A stretch of DNA of 64,000 nucleotides, from contig NZ_CP134159.1 of assembly GCF_032197885.1 (NCBI RefSeq), positions 1,240,001 to 1,304,000 on the forward strand. The letters are read 5' to 3'. Position numbers and translations under genes: made by a program. The notes beneath the pieces were generated by a model that worked only from the letters and a program-made list of their open reading frames with translations, searched no databases and was not told the DNA's origin. This DNA comes from Levilactobacillus namurensis (GTDB lineage: Bacteria > Bacillota > Bacilli > Lactobacillales > Lactobacillaceae). This document shows positions 53,496 through 62,946 of this stretch, piece by piece; within the stretch, counting starts at the first letter, position 1; the number at the start of each line of letters is the position of its first letter.

Positions 53496-54077
53496 ATCAC
53501 AACCGTTGAGGACATCAAAACTGCGATTCGGAATGATCCGGAGAACGCGGTGTACACCGAACAGGGGTGGGACCCGTTATTTCATGTGTTACCGAGTGCC
53601 ACGATTTTGGTCATTAGTCAGGCACCGGGACGAATTGCTCAGCAGACCAAGACTTACTTCAATGACGCGAGCGGAGACCGGTTACGGGACTGGATGGGCG
53701 TGACACGCGACCAGTTCTACCAGAGTGACCGGATTGCGGTAATGCCCCTGGACTTTTATTATCCGGGCAAAGGCAAAAGCGGGGACTTGCCCCCGCGGAA
53801 GGGGTTCGCTGAAAAGTGGCATGAACCGTTGCTGGCTATGATGCCCCAGGTCCAGTTGACCCTGTTGGTGGGTCAATATGCGATTAAAGCCTACTTGGGT
53901 AAAAAGCGGTATAAGACCTTAACGGAGACCGTTCGGCACTATCCTGATTACATGCCGGACTACTTTCCCTTGGTGCACCCATCGCCACTAAACTATGGCT
54001 GGCAAAAGAAGAATCCGTGGTTTCAGACGGACGTGGTTCCCGAGTTGCAAAAGCGGGTACAGCTTGCGTTATCTTAA
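53496..54077 (+). CDS. Uracil-DNA glycosylase family protein, apparent ATC start
   Basis: Base-excision repair enzyme of the uracil-DNA glycosylase superfamily. It has the active-site motif VISQAPGRIAQQTKTYFND and the C-terminal HPSPLNYGW. The strong ribosome site AGGAGG (53482-53487) is 8 bases before codon ATC at 53496, from which ITTVEDIKTAIRNDPENA leads in frame into the protein. No ATG, GTG or TTG is in frame until GTG 53550. I place the start at the ATC (193 residues), assuming a former ATG. The alternative GTG start gives 175 residues and no ribosome site. The core function call is good; the start is uncertain. Confidence 0.75.
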   Translation: MTTVEDIKTAIRNDPENAVYTEQGWDPLFHVLPSATILVISQAPGRIAQQTKTYFNDASGDRLRDWMGVTRDQFYQSDRIAVMPLDFYYPGKGKSGDLPPRKGFAEKWHEPLLAMMPQVQLTLLVGQYAIKAYLGKKRYKTLTETVRHYPDYMPDYFPLVHPSPLNYGWQKKNPWFQTDVVPELQKRVQLALS

Positions 54078-54084
54078 ACCAGTT

Positions 54085-54120
54085 AAAGGGGCCAATTCAT
54101 CTGCGAATTGGTCCTTTTTT
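54085..54120 (+). terminator. Terminator after the UDG-family gene
   Basis: AAAGGGGCCAATTC pairs with GAATTGGTCCTTT, followed by TTT. Confidence 0.88.
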
Positions 54121-54124
54121 GGCA

Positions 54125-54152
54125 CAAAAAATGGCCTCACGAGGAGGCCATT
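54125..54152 (-). terminator. Terminator of the TSUP gene
   Basis: On the minus strand ATGGCCTC pairs with GAGGCCAT and is followed by a run of T. Confidence 0.8.
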
Positions 54153-54161
54153 GAAATGGGC

Positions 54162-54878
54162 TTAGAAAAAGAGATAGTAGAGCCCGCTGAGCCCAATGAA
54201 CCGGTAGATCCATTGTTTCAACCGGTCGGGGTTGATTCGAGTCAACAGGTGTGACGCAATGATGGTGCCAATGCTGGCAGCCACCATGCCCACCAGAATG
54301 TAGGGGATATCCTGAACACCTAGGATGCCATTGGTCACCCGAATGGTGGTGATGTAGAAGGTGTCAATCAAGAAGAACCCCTGAATGTTCCCGATGTATT
54401 CGGGCATCGAGTGCGATAGCGACAGAAAGTATAGCGCCATTAGCGGGCCACCAATCCCGAAGAGCCCGTTGAAGAATCCAGAGATCACCATGAAGCCGAT
54501 GGCGACGTACCAGGGGTAGCGACGGTTACCGGCTGACTTGGCGAACATGAAGTACAGGCTTAACGCGACCAGGAGACCGCCCAGTAGCATTCGCAGCAGG
54601 TGGGTATCCAGCACGTGCCCTAAGTGAACCGACCAGGTCGCAACACTAGCGTAAATGATGAATGGAAGAATCAGTTGTTTGAGGTGAACATGGTGTCGGT
54701 ATTGAATGGTCAAGCCCAGTACGCTGGTAAACATAATCAAGCCACCAATTCCGGCGGCCTGGGCAATGGGCAGAATTAGGGGAAAGAAGATCATCATGAT
54801 GATGACGGCGCCGAAGCCGGTTAGCCCCTGGACCAATCCCGCGAGGAGTGCTGGTAACACGATAAGTAACCAAGTCAC
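54162..54878 (-). CDS. TSUP (TauE/SafE) family permease
   Basis: A 238-residue membrane protein with about seven hydrophobic segments and the repeated TSUP motifs GLTGFGAVIIMM (near 18-29) and NGLFGIGGPLMALYF (near 136-150). The family moves sulfite, sulfoacetate or other small organic anions; the substrate is unknown. The start is GTG 54878 with a weak AGGA ribosome site 7 bases upstream. The tnpB element begins shortly upstream of this start and may have displaced its promoter. Confidence 0.85.
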   Translation of the reverse strand: MTWLLIVLPALLAGLVQGLTGFGAVIIMMIFFPLILPIAQAAGIGGLIMFTSVLGLTIQYRHHVHLKQLILPFIIYASVATWSVHLGHVLDTHLLRMLLGGLLVALSLYFMFAKSAGNRRYPWYVAIGFMVISGFFNGLFGIGGPLMALYFLSLSHSMPEYIGNIQGFFLIDTFYITTIRVTNGILGVQDIPYILVGMVAASIGTIIASHLLTRINPDRLKQWIYRFIGLSGLYYLFF

Positions 54879-54899
54879 AAGTAAGTCCTGCTACTGATA

Positions 54900-55032
54900 A
54901 CTTGTAAAAAGTTATAGATTTTTCTTGCTTCTTCCTATCCTGCCTCGCCAAAATCTCGCTACTACAGTTGATATGATAGTCCACAAGCGTTAATTCCCGA
55001 CTAGCCATCGGTACATATTTTGAGGTCTGTGT
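54900..55032 (-). ncRNA. Candidate omega-RNA / right-end region of the IS element
   Basis: The sequence directly 3' of tnpB, up to the TSUP gene, has inverted repeats such as AGATTTT (54916-54922) / AAAATCT (54950-54956). In IS200/IS605 elements the RNA guide of TnpB is made from this part of the element. The assignment is positional inference; the exact end of the element is not visible. Confidence 0.3.
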
Positions 55033-56217
55033 TTAGTAGGCTAACTCAAAATTCTCAGTATCCCTAATGTTTAGGGCGGCATTCATATCTCGGTCAGCAA
55101 CATGGCCACAAACCACACAGCGATAAATCCGGTCACAAAGCTTTAAATCAACCTTCTTGGCGCCACAATGATGACAGATCTTGGAAGTTGGTTCAAAGCG
55201 GTTGGTTAGATGGACCGGAATTCCTAGTTATTGACACTTAGCGATGAGCTTGATTCTAAAGTTATAAAATCCTTGATAACTAATGGCTTTAGCCAAGTGT
55301 CGATTTTTCAACATGCCTTTAACATTCAGGTCTTCTAAGGCCACCCACTGCGGTTTGGTTATCACTACAGCGGAAATGATCTTGTTCTGATAGTCTTTTT
55401 GCATGTTTTGTAACCGTTGATACAGCCGTTGCATTCGCCGTCTAGTTTTGGCTAGGTTCAAATCAGTAGCAGATTTTCCTTCTTTCTGTTTTCTGACTTT
55501 GAATGCAAGATACTGTCGTGAATATTTTCTTTGTAACCGTCGAAGTTGGCGGCGTAGTCGCTTTATTCGGCTACTCTTGTTCTGATTCCGATAGACCAAA
55601 CCATTACTCAAAATGGCAAAGTCTTTGATGCCTAAATCAATTCCAATCCTAGCGCCGGTCAAATTTGGTTGGACTAGCTCCGCTTGTTCGACCACGCAAG
55701 TTAGATAATAGCGACCGGCATGGCACTTGATACGGCCTTGTTTAATCACAAAGTGTTGCACGTTGGCCGGCAGGTACCCGTATTCTTTTAGGCGCACCCA
55801 TCCCAGTTTAGGCAACTTAATTCGATGACGTTCAGCTTGAATGATTTGCTGCTTACCATTCTTCACAAAATAGTAGGCGCCCTGCCCCCGTTTCCAAGAA
55901 CGAAAGTGGGGGTACTGACTCAAGTGCTTGAAGAAGCGCTTCATCGCCATATCGGCATCAATAAAAGCTTGTTTGACGGACTTAGCATAAAGTTCCTTAA
56001 TCCAATCGTCTTCCGGGTTGGCCTGCAAGTAATCATGATTAAACCATCTACTAAATTCATAAGCATTCATATAGTGATAACCATCTTCATACCGTCGCTG
56101 GTTCATCTCTAAAAATAAATTGTACGCCCAACGGCTACCCCCAATATGTCGATTAAGTAACCAAATTAGATAATTAGTTGGTTTAATTTCGACCTTATAG
56201 GTGTTTAACATCTGCAT
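55033..56217 (-). pseudogene. tnpB: tnpB interrupted by an in-frame TAA
   Basis: RNA-guided nuclease-type TnpB. The frame from ATG 56217 (or 56211) runs to a TAA at 55230-55228 after KCQ, then continues in the same frame for 64 codons to TAA at 55035-55033. Before the stop are the RuvC motifs IGIDLGIKDFAILSNG and VALEDLNVKGM. After it lie the zinc finger (ICHHCG, CVVCG) and the third catalytic Asp in DRDMNAALN. The truncated product lacks both, so it should be inactive as a nuclease. A single base change (GAA or CAA to TAA) explains it. Confidence 0.88.
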
Positions 56218-56496
56218 CACTTCCCACTTTTTTCTTGTGTTTTCTTAGCCCATAAACGCAACGGGAAAACACATGAATAATTGAGATTAAATCTTGAACA
56301 ACTTCTGCCTCAGGTGATAATGTTCATTGTTCACAACCATTATCGCTATTCCAAACTTCTCACACAACGATTTAGACCGCGCAAAGTCAATTCTGATAAA
56401 TCAGTCTGGATAAGCAATATAAATTGTGTTGATTTAGTTATCCATAACGTCATCAAAAACGTATTCCACTATCTTGTGGCTTTGCGTTGCTAGCTT

Positions 56497-56624
56497 TCAG
56501 ATAGTTATGTTCAGTGTGATATCGTTGATTTGATCATGTTCGTTTAGCTGGAAGTTTTCCTGATTTATCCCAATTCCGTAAAGTGGTTGTGGTAAAAGTG
56601 TTTTGCCATCTTTCCAGGTTTCAT
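56497..56624 (-). pseudogene. Possible remnant of a small gene
   Basis: ATG 56624 follows GAGGTGATC and opens a 19-codon frame (MKPGKMAKHFYHNHFTELG) that stops at TAA 56567-56565. One base shift beyond that point gives a second stretch (NQENFQLNEHDQINDITLNITI) to TGA 56499-56497. The good ribosome site suggests a real small gene or the decayed start of one. I do not recognise it. The rest of 56276-56906 is AT-rich and shows no other supported gene. Confidence 0.25.
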
Positions 56625-56906
56625 TTGATCACCTCAATAGCATTACAACATTTTAGATGTATTTATAAGGATTTATAGTTTTTTATTAATCATTTATTCC
56701 TCCTTTTTTAGAATCGTTGATGGTGTTCGGTGCGTATCGAAATTTTTGAGGTCCGGTCGAACCCAATAATCCCCATTATACGCTAACTTCTAGGGGAGGA
56801 CGCACTGACTTCGTGGCTGAGTAGCAAACGGTTGAGTGTCCAAAACACCGGCGGACGATTACAATAAAGGGGAATCCAACAATATTAAATTGAGAAGGAA
56901 TGTACA

Positions 56907-57962
56907 ATGCCAAAACAAGCTGAAAGTTTGGATCATCTGCCAACGACCATGCGCGCTTGGCAGGTCACGACTCCCGGCCCCGTGGATGGGGATCGAGCAC
57001 CGTTAGCGTTAGTTACCAAGCCGGTTCCCCAGCCAGGACGGGGCGAGACCTTAGTTCGGGTCCTAACTTGTGGGGTGTGCCATACGGATCTGCACGTTAC
57101 CGAAGGCGATTTACCCGTTCATCACGCACACGTGACGCCGGGACACGAGATCATCGGGGAAGTCGTGGCCAACGGTCCGGAGACGCGGCGTTTTTCCCTG
57201 GGCACCCGCATCGGAATTCCCTGGTTACGGTGGACCTGCGGCGTCTGTCGTTTCTGCCGTTCTGGGCGGGAGAATCTCTGTCCGCAATCTCAGTACACGG
57301 GTTGGGACCATGACGGCGGTTATGCTGAGTACGTTACGGTGCCCGAGGGGTTCGCCTATCAGGTGCCGGAGCGATTCGACTCGGTCACCGCTGCGCCATT
57401 ACTGTGCGCGGGGATTATCGGTTACCGCGCGTTTGAACGCGCTAACGTACCTGCGGGCGGTCGGTTAGGGCTTTATGGCTTTGGTGGTTCGGCCCACATT
57501 ACGGCTCAGATTGCCCTTGACCAGGGGATTGAAGTCCACGTCTTTACCCGTGGTCAGGACGCCCAAGCCTTCGCGTTAAAGCTAGGCGCAACTTCTGCCA
57601 ATGGTGCTTACGATGTGGCACCGGTTAAGTTGGACGCCGCGATTATGTTTGCACCGGCGGGGGCCATGGTTCCCAACGCCCTCGCAAACCTGGCTAAGGG
57701 GGGCACTCTGGCCCTGGCGGGAATCCACTTGAGTGATGTGCCCAGTTTAAATTATCAGCAGCACCTCTTCCACGAAAAGACACTGACCAGTGTGGAGAGT
57801 AATACCCGTAAGGACGGCGAAACGTTTTTGACCTTAGCTGATCGGTTGGCGCTTCACCCGGCGACGACACCGTACGCCTTTACCAAGGCCGACGAAGCCC
57901 TGCGGTTTGTGAAGCGCGGCGATATCGAAGGCGCCTGTGTTCTGAAGATTGGCCAGGATTAA
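56907..57962 (+). CDS. Zinc-binding alcohol dehydrogenase (AdhP/AdhA-like)
   Basis: A 351-residue medium-chain dehydrogenase. The catalytic zinc ligands lie in CGVCHTDLH and PGHEIIGEV, the structural zinc lobe is WTCGVCRFCRSGRENLC, and LYGFGGSAHI is the nucleotide loop. The N-terminal extension of about 15 residues and the GFGGSAH motif fit the subfamily often called zinc-binding alcohol dehydrogenase family. The start has AGAAGGAA upstream. The substrate is probably primary alcohol/aldehyde. Confidence 0.9.
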   Translation: MPKQAESLDHLPTTMRAWQVTTPGPVDGDRAPLALVTKPVPQPGRGETLVRVLTCGVCHTDLHVTEGDLPVHHAHVTPGHEIIGEVVANGPETRRFSLGTRIGIPWLRWTCGVCRFCRSGRENLCPQSQYTGWDHDGGYAEYVTVPEGFAYQVPERFDSVTAAPLLCAGIIGYRAFERANVPAGGRLGLYGFGGSAHITAQIALDQGIEVHVFTRGQDAQAFALKLGATSANGAYDVAPVKLDAAIMFAPAGAMVPNALANLAKGGTLALAGIHLSDVPSLNYQQHLFHEKTLTSVESNTRKDGETFLTLADRLALHPATTPYAFTKADEALRFVKRGDIEGACVLKIGQD

Positions 57963-57987
57963 CGGGTAATTGAGAAGACGAGTGGTC

Positions 57988-58040
57988 ACCTAAAACGTTC
58001 CTGATAGCTAGCGCCGCTAGTGATTAGGAACGTTTTAGGT
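57988..58040. repeat. Long hairpin after the alcohol dehydrogenase
   Basis: ACCTAAAACGTTCCT pairs with AGGAACGTTTTAGGT, with an inner GCTAGC/GCTAG stem. It may be a terminator, although the T tract (TTTT) is inside the stem. From 58041 to the promoter at 58218 I see nothing further. Confidence 0.55.
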
Positions 58041-58217
58041 TGGACCAGTCATTGGCGGTGATGATTTCAAGGCCATTTGAGGGAACATAAAAGCTGGCTT
58101 TCGTGGTTTGCGCGCTTTGAATGTCAGACGTGGTGTTTAGGGAAGGTGAAAGCGGGTGCACCAAATATGCTAGGGCTTCCAGTCGAAACGGCCCCTAAAA
58201 ATAATCGCAATTAGCGG

Positions 58218-58247
58218 TTGAAGAGTCCCCCTAACTGTCTCTATAAT
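58218..58247 (+). promoter_or_regulatory. Promoter of the ThrE-family gene
   Basis: TTGAAG (58218-58223) and TATAAT (58242-58247) with an 18-base spacer, about 50 bases before the start codon. Confidence 0.6.
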
Positions 58248-58296
58248 AGATAAGTATTGGTAAAAATAGATTTTAGTGTGGCATAGGGAGAAGAGA

Positions 58297-59652
58297 ATGG
58301 ATAAAAATAGTCAATCAAATACCCCGCGGGAGTTTCATCTTTCACAGCGTCATCACATGGCGATTCCTTGGAAGAACATGGTCAAGGACGATGACGTCCC
58401 CGCCAGAGAAGCCAGTCTTCAAGAGCGGGCTTCTTTGGTTGGTCGTATCGGGATTACCATGTTATCGTGTGGTACCGGAGCTTGGCGGGTACGGGACGCC
58501 ATGGACCGGGTGGCCCGCAGTCTCAATCTGACCTGTTCCGCCGATATTGGGTTGATCTCGTTATCGTATACGTGTTTCAACGATGAGCAGAGCTACACTC
58601 AGGTGCTGTCCCTCCCCAGTACGGGGGTCAACACGGATAAGCTGAATATTTTAGAAGAACTGGTCAAGAACTTTCAAAACGACTTTTCGTTTTTAACGGT
58701 GCCGGAGATTCACACCATGATCGATAAGATTCAAACCCGGCCCAAGCAATATGCGCCCGCAGCCTTGGGGTTCGCCGCAGCCTTAGCCTGTACCGGCTTT
58801 ATTTTTTTGTTAGGTGGTGGGCTTCCCGAGATGCTCTGTACGTTCATTGGCGCGGGCTTAGGAAATTATGTCCGTGCGTTAATGGGCAAGCACGCGACGA
58901 CCACGATTGCCAGTACGGCAATCAGCGTTGCGGTCGCTGGGATGATGTATATGCTGAGCTTTCGGGTACTGGAGGCGTCCTTTGGTGTCTCCGTGCAACA
59001 CGAGGCCGGATACATTGGGGCCATGTTGTTCGTGATTCCGGGTTTCCCCTTCATCACCAGTATGCTGGATATTTCTAAACAAGATATGCGGTCGGGACTA
59101 GAGCGCCTGTCCTATGCCATCATGATCACCACGGTGGCGACGTTGGTGGGGTGGCTGGTCGCCAGTGGGTTTAACTTTCGGCCGGCGGACTTTTTGCCTT
59201 TAGGCCTATCGCCATTGGCACTGTTGCTGCTACGGTTACCCGCCAGCTTTTGTGGGGTCTACGGTTTCTCCATGATGTTCAACAGCTCCCAAAAGATGGC
59301 CATCACGGCCGGATGTATCGGTGCCGTAGCGAACACGTTGCGCCTAGAGTTGGTCCAACTGACCACCATGCCACCAGCCGCGGCGGCCTTCTTTGGAGCT
59401 CTCACGGCGGGGCTGATTGCCTCGTTGGTCAACCGGTATAACGGTTATCCGCGAATTACGCTGACCGTACCGGCCATTGTGATCATGGTACCGGGGTTGT
59501 ATATTTACCGGGCCATCTACAACATTGGGAGCAACCAGATTGGGGTCGGGTCTTTGTGGCTGACCAAAGCCGTCTTGATCATCATGTTCTTACCCGTGGG
59601 TCTGTTTGTGGCGCGGGCGCTGCTGGATAAGGAATGGCGGCACTTTGATTAG
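58297..59652 (+). CDS. Threonine/serine exporter ThrE family
   Basis: A 451-residue protein combining a soluble N-terminal half of DUF1212 type (about 45-150, LSCGTGAWRVRDAMDRVARSL) with about ten hydrophobic segments (DUF1212 membrane part plus DUF3815). This is the fused ThrE layout known from Corynebacterium. It probably exports amino acids; the substrate is unproven. ATG 58297 is close to GGGAGAAGAG; a frame from 58276 has no better site. Confidence 0.85.
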   Translation: MDKNSQSNTPREFHLSQRHHMAIPWKNMVKDDDVPAREASLQERASLVGRIGITMLSCGTGAWRVRDAMDRVARSLNLTCSADIGLISLSYTCFNDEQSYTQVLSLPSTGVNTDKLNILEELVKNFQNDFSFLTVPEIHTMIDKIQTRPKQYAPAALGFAAALACTGFIFLLGGGLPEMLCTFIGAGLGNYVRALMGKHATTTIASTAISVAVAGMMYMLSFRVLEASFGVSVQHEAGYIGAMLFVIPGFPFITSMLDISKQDMRSGLERLSYAIMITTVATLVGWLVASGFNFRPADFLPLGLSPLALLLLRLPASFCGVYGFSMMFNSSQKMAITAGCIGAVANTLRLELVQLTTMPPAAAAFFGALTAGLIASLVNRYNGYPRITLTVPAIVIMVPGLYIYRAIYNIGSNQIGVGSLWLTKAVLIIMFLPVGLFVARALLDKEWRHFD

Positions 59653-59674
59653 AATCAACAATTAACCGTAAGTA

Positions 59675-59716
59675 AAAACGTCTCGGTTTCTCCTTTGAGG
59701 GGGGCCGAGGCGTTTT
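59675..59716. terminator. Terminator after the ThrE-family gene
   Basis: AAAACGTCTCGG pairs with CCGAGGCGTTTT (one mismatch) with a loop of about 18 bases. Confidence 0.8.
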
Positions 59717-59739
59717 GAGTTGAAGCGATTAGGCACAGC

Positions 59740-59976
59740 TCAGCGGCGAGGTGAGCGGGTCTGGCCGAAGGCAAAGTAAAGCCAAGGGCCAATCGGTTGA
59801 ACGAAAGCTAAAAGTCCCCAGAGCAGCTTGTTCCCGTGCCGCACGCTGTCTGCCTTGATGAGATCGGCTAAGACCACCGTCGTTGCGGTCAATTCAAAGG
59901 CTACAAATGGCAGTAAGCGTTGCCGCGCGCGGGGCGAAAGGGATTGTTTTTGCGGATGACACCCAGTTTTAAACAT
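59740..59976 (-). CDS. Small PLDc_N-domain membrane protein
   Basis: A 78-residue protein with two hydrophobic helices (LLPFVAFELTATTVVLADLI and LLWGLLAFVQPIGPWLYFAFG) flanking a charged turn, the pattern of the phospholipase D nuclease N-terminal (PLDc_N, YxlE-like) family. ATG 59976 follows AAGGAGG by 7 bases; upstream frame to 60042 lacks such a site. Function unknown; relatives can be regulatory membrane proteins. Confidence 0.8.
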   Translation of the reverse strand: MFKTGCHPQKQSLSPRARQRLLPFVAFELTATTVVLADLIKADSVRHGNKLLWGLLAFVQPIGPWLYFAFGQTRSPRR

Positions 59977-60050
59977 CGAGAAGACCTCCTTAGATGGCTT
60001 AATCTCAGTATACACGGGTCTAACTGATAGCGCTAACATCATTAGCGATT

Positions 60051-60092
60051 AAAGTAGCCCCACGACTGGTTGGTCCGGTCGTGGGGCTACTT
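60051..60092. terminator. Terminator after the P-type ATPase gene
   Basis: AAGTAGCCCCACGAC pairs perfectly with GTCGTGGGGCTACTT around an 11-base loop, followed on the minus strand by TTTAAT. Confidence 0.85.
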
Positions 60093-60103
60093 GGTAGCTT
60101 TTC

Positions 60104-62731
60104 TTAGGAAGGGTCTTCATCGAGCGAGAGGTTGCGCGCAGGTGCTTGCCGGCGGGTCCAGCGTTTGGCCAGTTCTAAGACCAACGTTGGGATAAACATA
60201 GCGGGTAGGACCATGAGCCACGCCTCGATGGGCAGTGTGATGAGGCCAAAGAGATGTTGGGTCGCTGGAACCGTCGCTACTAATAGGACGACCGCAATGG
60301 CAATCAGCATCGCCCCGTTTAAGACCGGGTTGCGCTTTAGACTGGCCATCGTCAGGGGTTGCCGATCCTTGATGGCGTAGATGTCGATCATGGAGCCAAT
60401 CGCGAGGACCAAGAAGAGCATGGTCATCCCCATAGTTGCCTGATTATTCGTGAGGCCGAAGCGGCCGATGGCGTAGATACCTAACGATAAGACCGTAAAC
60501 GTCGCTGCTCGTAGTGCTAAACGGCCACCTAGTCCACGGGCCAGTAAGCTTTCGCTATTGGCAACCGGGGGTTGTTCCATGGCAGTCCGTTCGCCGGGTT
60601 CCCGACTGATGTAAAAGCCCGGAATCCCGTCGGCTAAGACGTTGATCAGCAGTAACTGTTCTGCTAAGAGCGGGGCACCCCAACCCATCACGACGGCGCC
60701 GACCATTAGGAAGATCTGGGCGAAGTTTACGCCGACCAGGAATTCAACTGCCTTTAAGATGTTTTGGTAGACGGTCCGACCTTCGCGGACCGCTGCCATG
60801 ATGGTCGCAAAATTATCGTCCGTTAAGATCATGTCGGCGGCACCCTTAGAGACTTCCGTCCCCGTAATGCCCATGGCGATTCCCACGTCGGCCGCCTTTA
60901 GCGCGGGGGCGTCGTTGACCCCGTCCCCCGTCATGGCGACGGTCTTACCAGTTGCTTGCCAGGCCTGAACGATACGAATCTTATCTGCGGGAGATACGCG
61001 CGCGTAGACGGCGATGTCTTGAATCTGCTGTGTCAGTTCAGCGTCCGTCATTTGCCGTAAGTCATCACCCGAGAGGACCCGTTGCCCGGGAGTTAGAATT
61101 CCGATCTCTTGGGCGATTGCGGCGGCTGTCACCATGTGATCGCCCGTAATCATCACGGGCTTGATGCCCGCTTGCTTGGCTTCTCGAATGGCGGGAATGA
61201 CCTCTGGCCGTGGCGGGTCAATGATTCCTACCAATCCCGCGAAGGTAAGGTCTTGCGTCAAGTCCTCCCAGTTAGGGTCACTAAGGTCGACAGTGGCGGG
61301 AACCACCCGGTAGCCGACGGATAGGACCCGTAAGGCTTGTTGGCCGAACTCGTCGTGGACTTGTTGTGCGGCTTGGCAGGTCGTGGGCGTCCAACGAATA
61401 GGGAGTCGATCGAAGGCCCCTTTGACGATAATCAGTTGCTGGTCATCTGCCAGACGGTGAATCGTCGCCATGGTTTTCTTAGTGGAGTCGAAGGGGTCCT
61501 CAGCGAGGCGGGGAGCGGCGGTCTCGAACTGTTGGCGGCTCTGTCCGTGCTGGGCTAACCAGCGAACGATGGCCAGTTCCGTGGGGTCACCGTGGGTTTC
61601 TTCTTGTCCGGCGACTTGTTGGATCTCGGCGTTCGTGGCCAATCCCAGGTAACGCATCAGGTCTTCACCGGCTTGAGTCAGGTGATCGGCCGCCTGACTT
61701 TGGGGACTGTTTGGTGTCCAGTAACGGGTAATGGTCATCTTGTTTTGCGTTAACGTCCCCGTTTTATCGGACGCAATCACGTCGACACCACCGATGGTTT
61801 CGACCGCGTTGACCCGGCGCATGATGGCGTTACGGTTCGCCATGCGTTTGACCCCGTGGGCCAGGCTGATGGTCACGATGATTGGCAGGGTTTCTGGCAC
61901 GGCAGCGACCGCTAACGAGATTCCGATCATCAGGCTGTCAGCCAACCCCTGATTTTGCATCCAGACGCTGAGGGCAAAAATGGCGATTCCCCCTAGGATA
62001 GCGAAGCTGGTTAGCCATCCAGATAGGCGGTTCAAGCGGCCTTGAAGGGGCGTTGCGCGCTTCTTAGTCTGGTTCAACAGGCCCGCGATTTGGCCTAATT
62101 CGGTCGCCATTCCGGTGGTTACGACCTGGACGATGGCCGTTCCGGCCGTGACGGCAGTTCCCGAAAAGACCTCTTGTTCGGGTGCGACGGCCGTCAGCGT
62201 TTGAACGTGGTGCTTGCTGACGGGGACGCTTTCTCCCGTTAAGATGGCTTCGTCGACGGTGAGGTTCGTGCTTTCGAGAACGATTCCGTCGGCGGGAACC
62301 TGGTCACCGGCTTTTAATAAAATGAGGTCGCCCGGGACCACGTTGACTGCGGCCAGGGTTTGTGCGACGTTGTCCCGGCGCACCGTCGTGGTCGGCAGGC
62401 TTAGCGACTGGAGAGCGGCCAGGGCCTTCTCCGCGGAAGCTTCCTGGTAGAGGCCGATGAGAACGTTGATGACCAGGATGGCGCCAATTACGATGGGCTT
62501 GGTCCATCCGCCGTTGAGGGTTAAGGCCATGTAGCTTGCCAGGGCGACGGCGAAGAGTAATACTAGTGAGGAAACGTCGTTGAGGTGCCGGGCTACCTGA
62601 CGCCATAGGGCGGGTTTCTTGGCCGCAGCCAACTGGTTCGGTCCCGTTTGGTTGAGGCGGTTTTGAGCTTGGTCTGTGCTTAGACCGTTCGGGGGAGTGA
62701 GGGTTAAGTGCGTCATCTCTTTTCTAGTCAT
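60104..62731 (-). CDS. Cation-transporting P-type ATPase (P2 type)
   Basis: An 875-residue P-type ATPase of the calcium/sodium-type group. It has an N-terminal cation-ATPase region (LSTDQAQNRLNQTGPNQL), the TGES actuator loop (ILTGESVPV), the phosphorylation site DKTGTLTQN, the hinge TGDGVNDAPALK and ten predicted helices. The M6 region reads LINVLADGIPGF, close to but not the same as the calcium-pump pattern, so the ion is uncertain. The start follows AGGAGG by 7 bases. Monocistronic. Confidence 0.92.
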   Translation of the reverse strand: MTRKEMTHLTLTPPNGLSTDQAQNRLNQTGPNQLAAAKKPALWRQVARHLNDVSSLVLLFAVALASYMALTLNGGWTKPIVIGAILVINVLIGLYQEASAEKALAALQSLSLPTTTVRRDNVAQTLAAVNVVPGDLILLKAGDQVPADGIVLESTNLTVDEAILTGESVPVSKHHVQTLTAVAPEQEVFSGTAVTAGTAIVQVVTTGMATELGQIAGLLNQTKKRATPLQGRLNRLSGWLTSFAILGGIAIFALSVWMQNQGLADSLMIGISLAVAAVPETLPIIVTISLAHGVKRMANRNAIMRRVNAVETIGGVDVIASDKTGTLTQNKMTITRYWTPNSPQSQAADHLTQAGEDLMRYLGLATNAEIQQVAGQEETHGDPTELAIVRWLAQHGQSRQQFETAAPRLAEDPFDSTKKTMATIHRLADDQQLIIVKGAFDRLPIRWTPTTCQAAQQVHDEFGQQALRVLSVGYRVVPATVDLSDPNWEDLTQDLTFAGLVGIIDPPRPEVIPAIREAKQAGIKPVMITGDHMVTAAAIAQEIGILTPGQRVLSGDDLRQMTDAELTQQIQDIAVYARVSPADKIRIVQAWQATGKTVAMTGDGVNDAPALKAADVGIAMGITGTEVSKGAADMILTDDNFATIMAAVREGRTVYQNILKAVEFLVGVNFAQIFLMVGAVVMGWGAPLLAEQLLLINVLADGIPGFYISREPGERTAMEQPPVANSESLLARGLGGRLALRAATFTVLSLGIYAIGRFGLTNNQATMGMTMLFLVLAIGSMIDIYAIKDRQPLTMASLKRNPVLNGAMLIAIAVVLLVATVPATQHLFGLITLPIEAWLMVLPAMFIPTLVLELAKRWTRRQAPARNLSLDEDPS

Positions 62732-62946
62732 GCGTGGTCCTCCTATATGTTATATCCTGAATAAGGCATACTGTAAACTTACTATAATCTTATTATTACG
62801 AAAAGTTTTGTATAGATTTTGAGGGAATTGTGAAGATTCTAAGAGAATTCAGGGGATGACTCTTGAATAGCCTAAATGGTCAAATAAATCCCCTTTCTTA
62901 GAAATGGCGTGTATGATGGAGGTAAAGATAAAGGTGGTGATTCAGC

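Larger units (their letters stand above)
54900..56275 (-). mobile_element. IS200/IS605-type element, tnpB only
   Basis: A degenerate element with tnpB but no tnpA. The left end (right side in the window) has an imperfect palindrome, TGTGTTTTC (56236-56244) with GGGAAAACACA (56263-56273), like the subterminal hairpins of IS605-type elements. There are no terminal inverted repeats or target duplications, as expected. The right end is near 54900 but not precisely defined. Because tnpA is missing it could only be moved in trans. Confidence 0.65.

Noticed and set aside
56281..56493. A 70-codon plus-strand frame beside the IS element
   Set aside because: No ribosome site, no recognisable motif, and it lies in AT-rich degenerate sequence.
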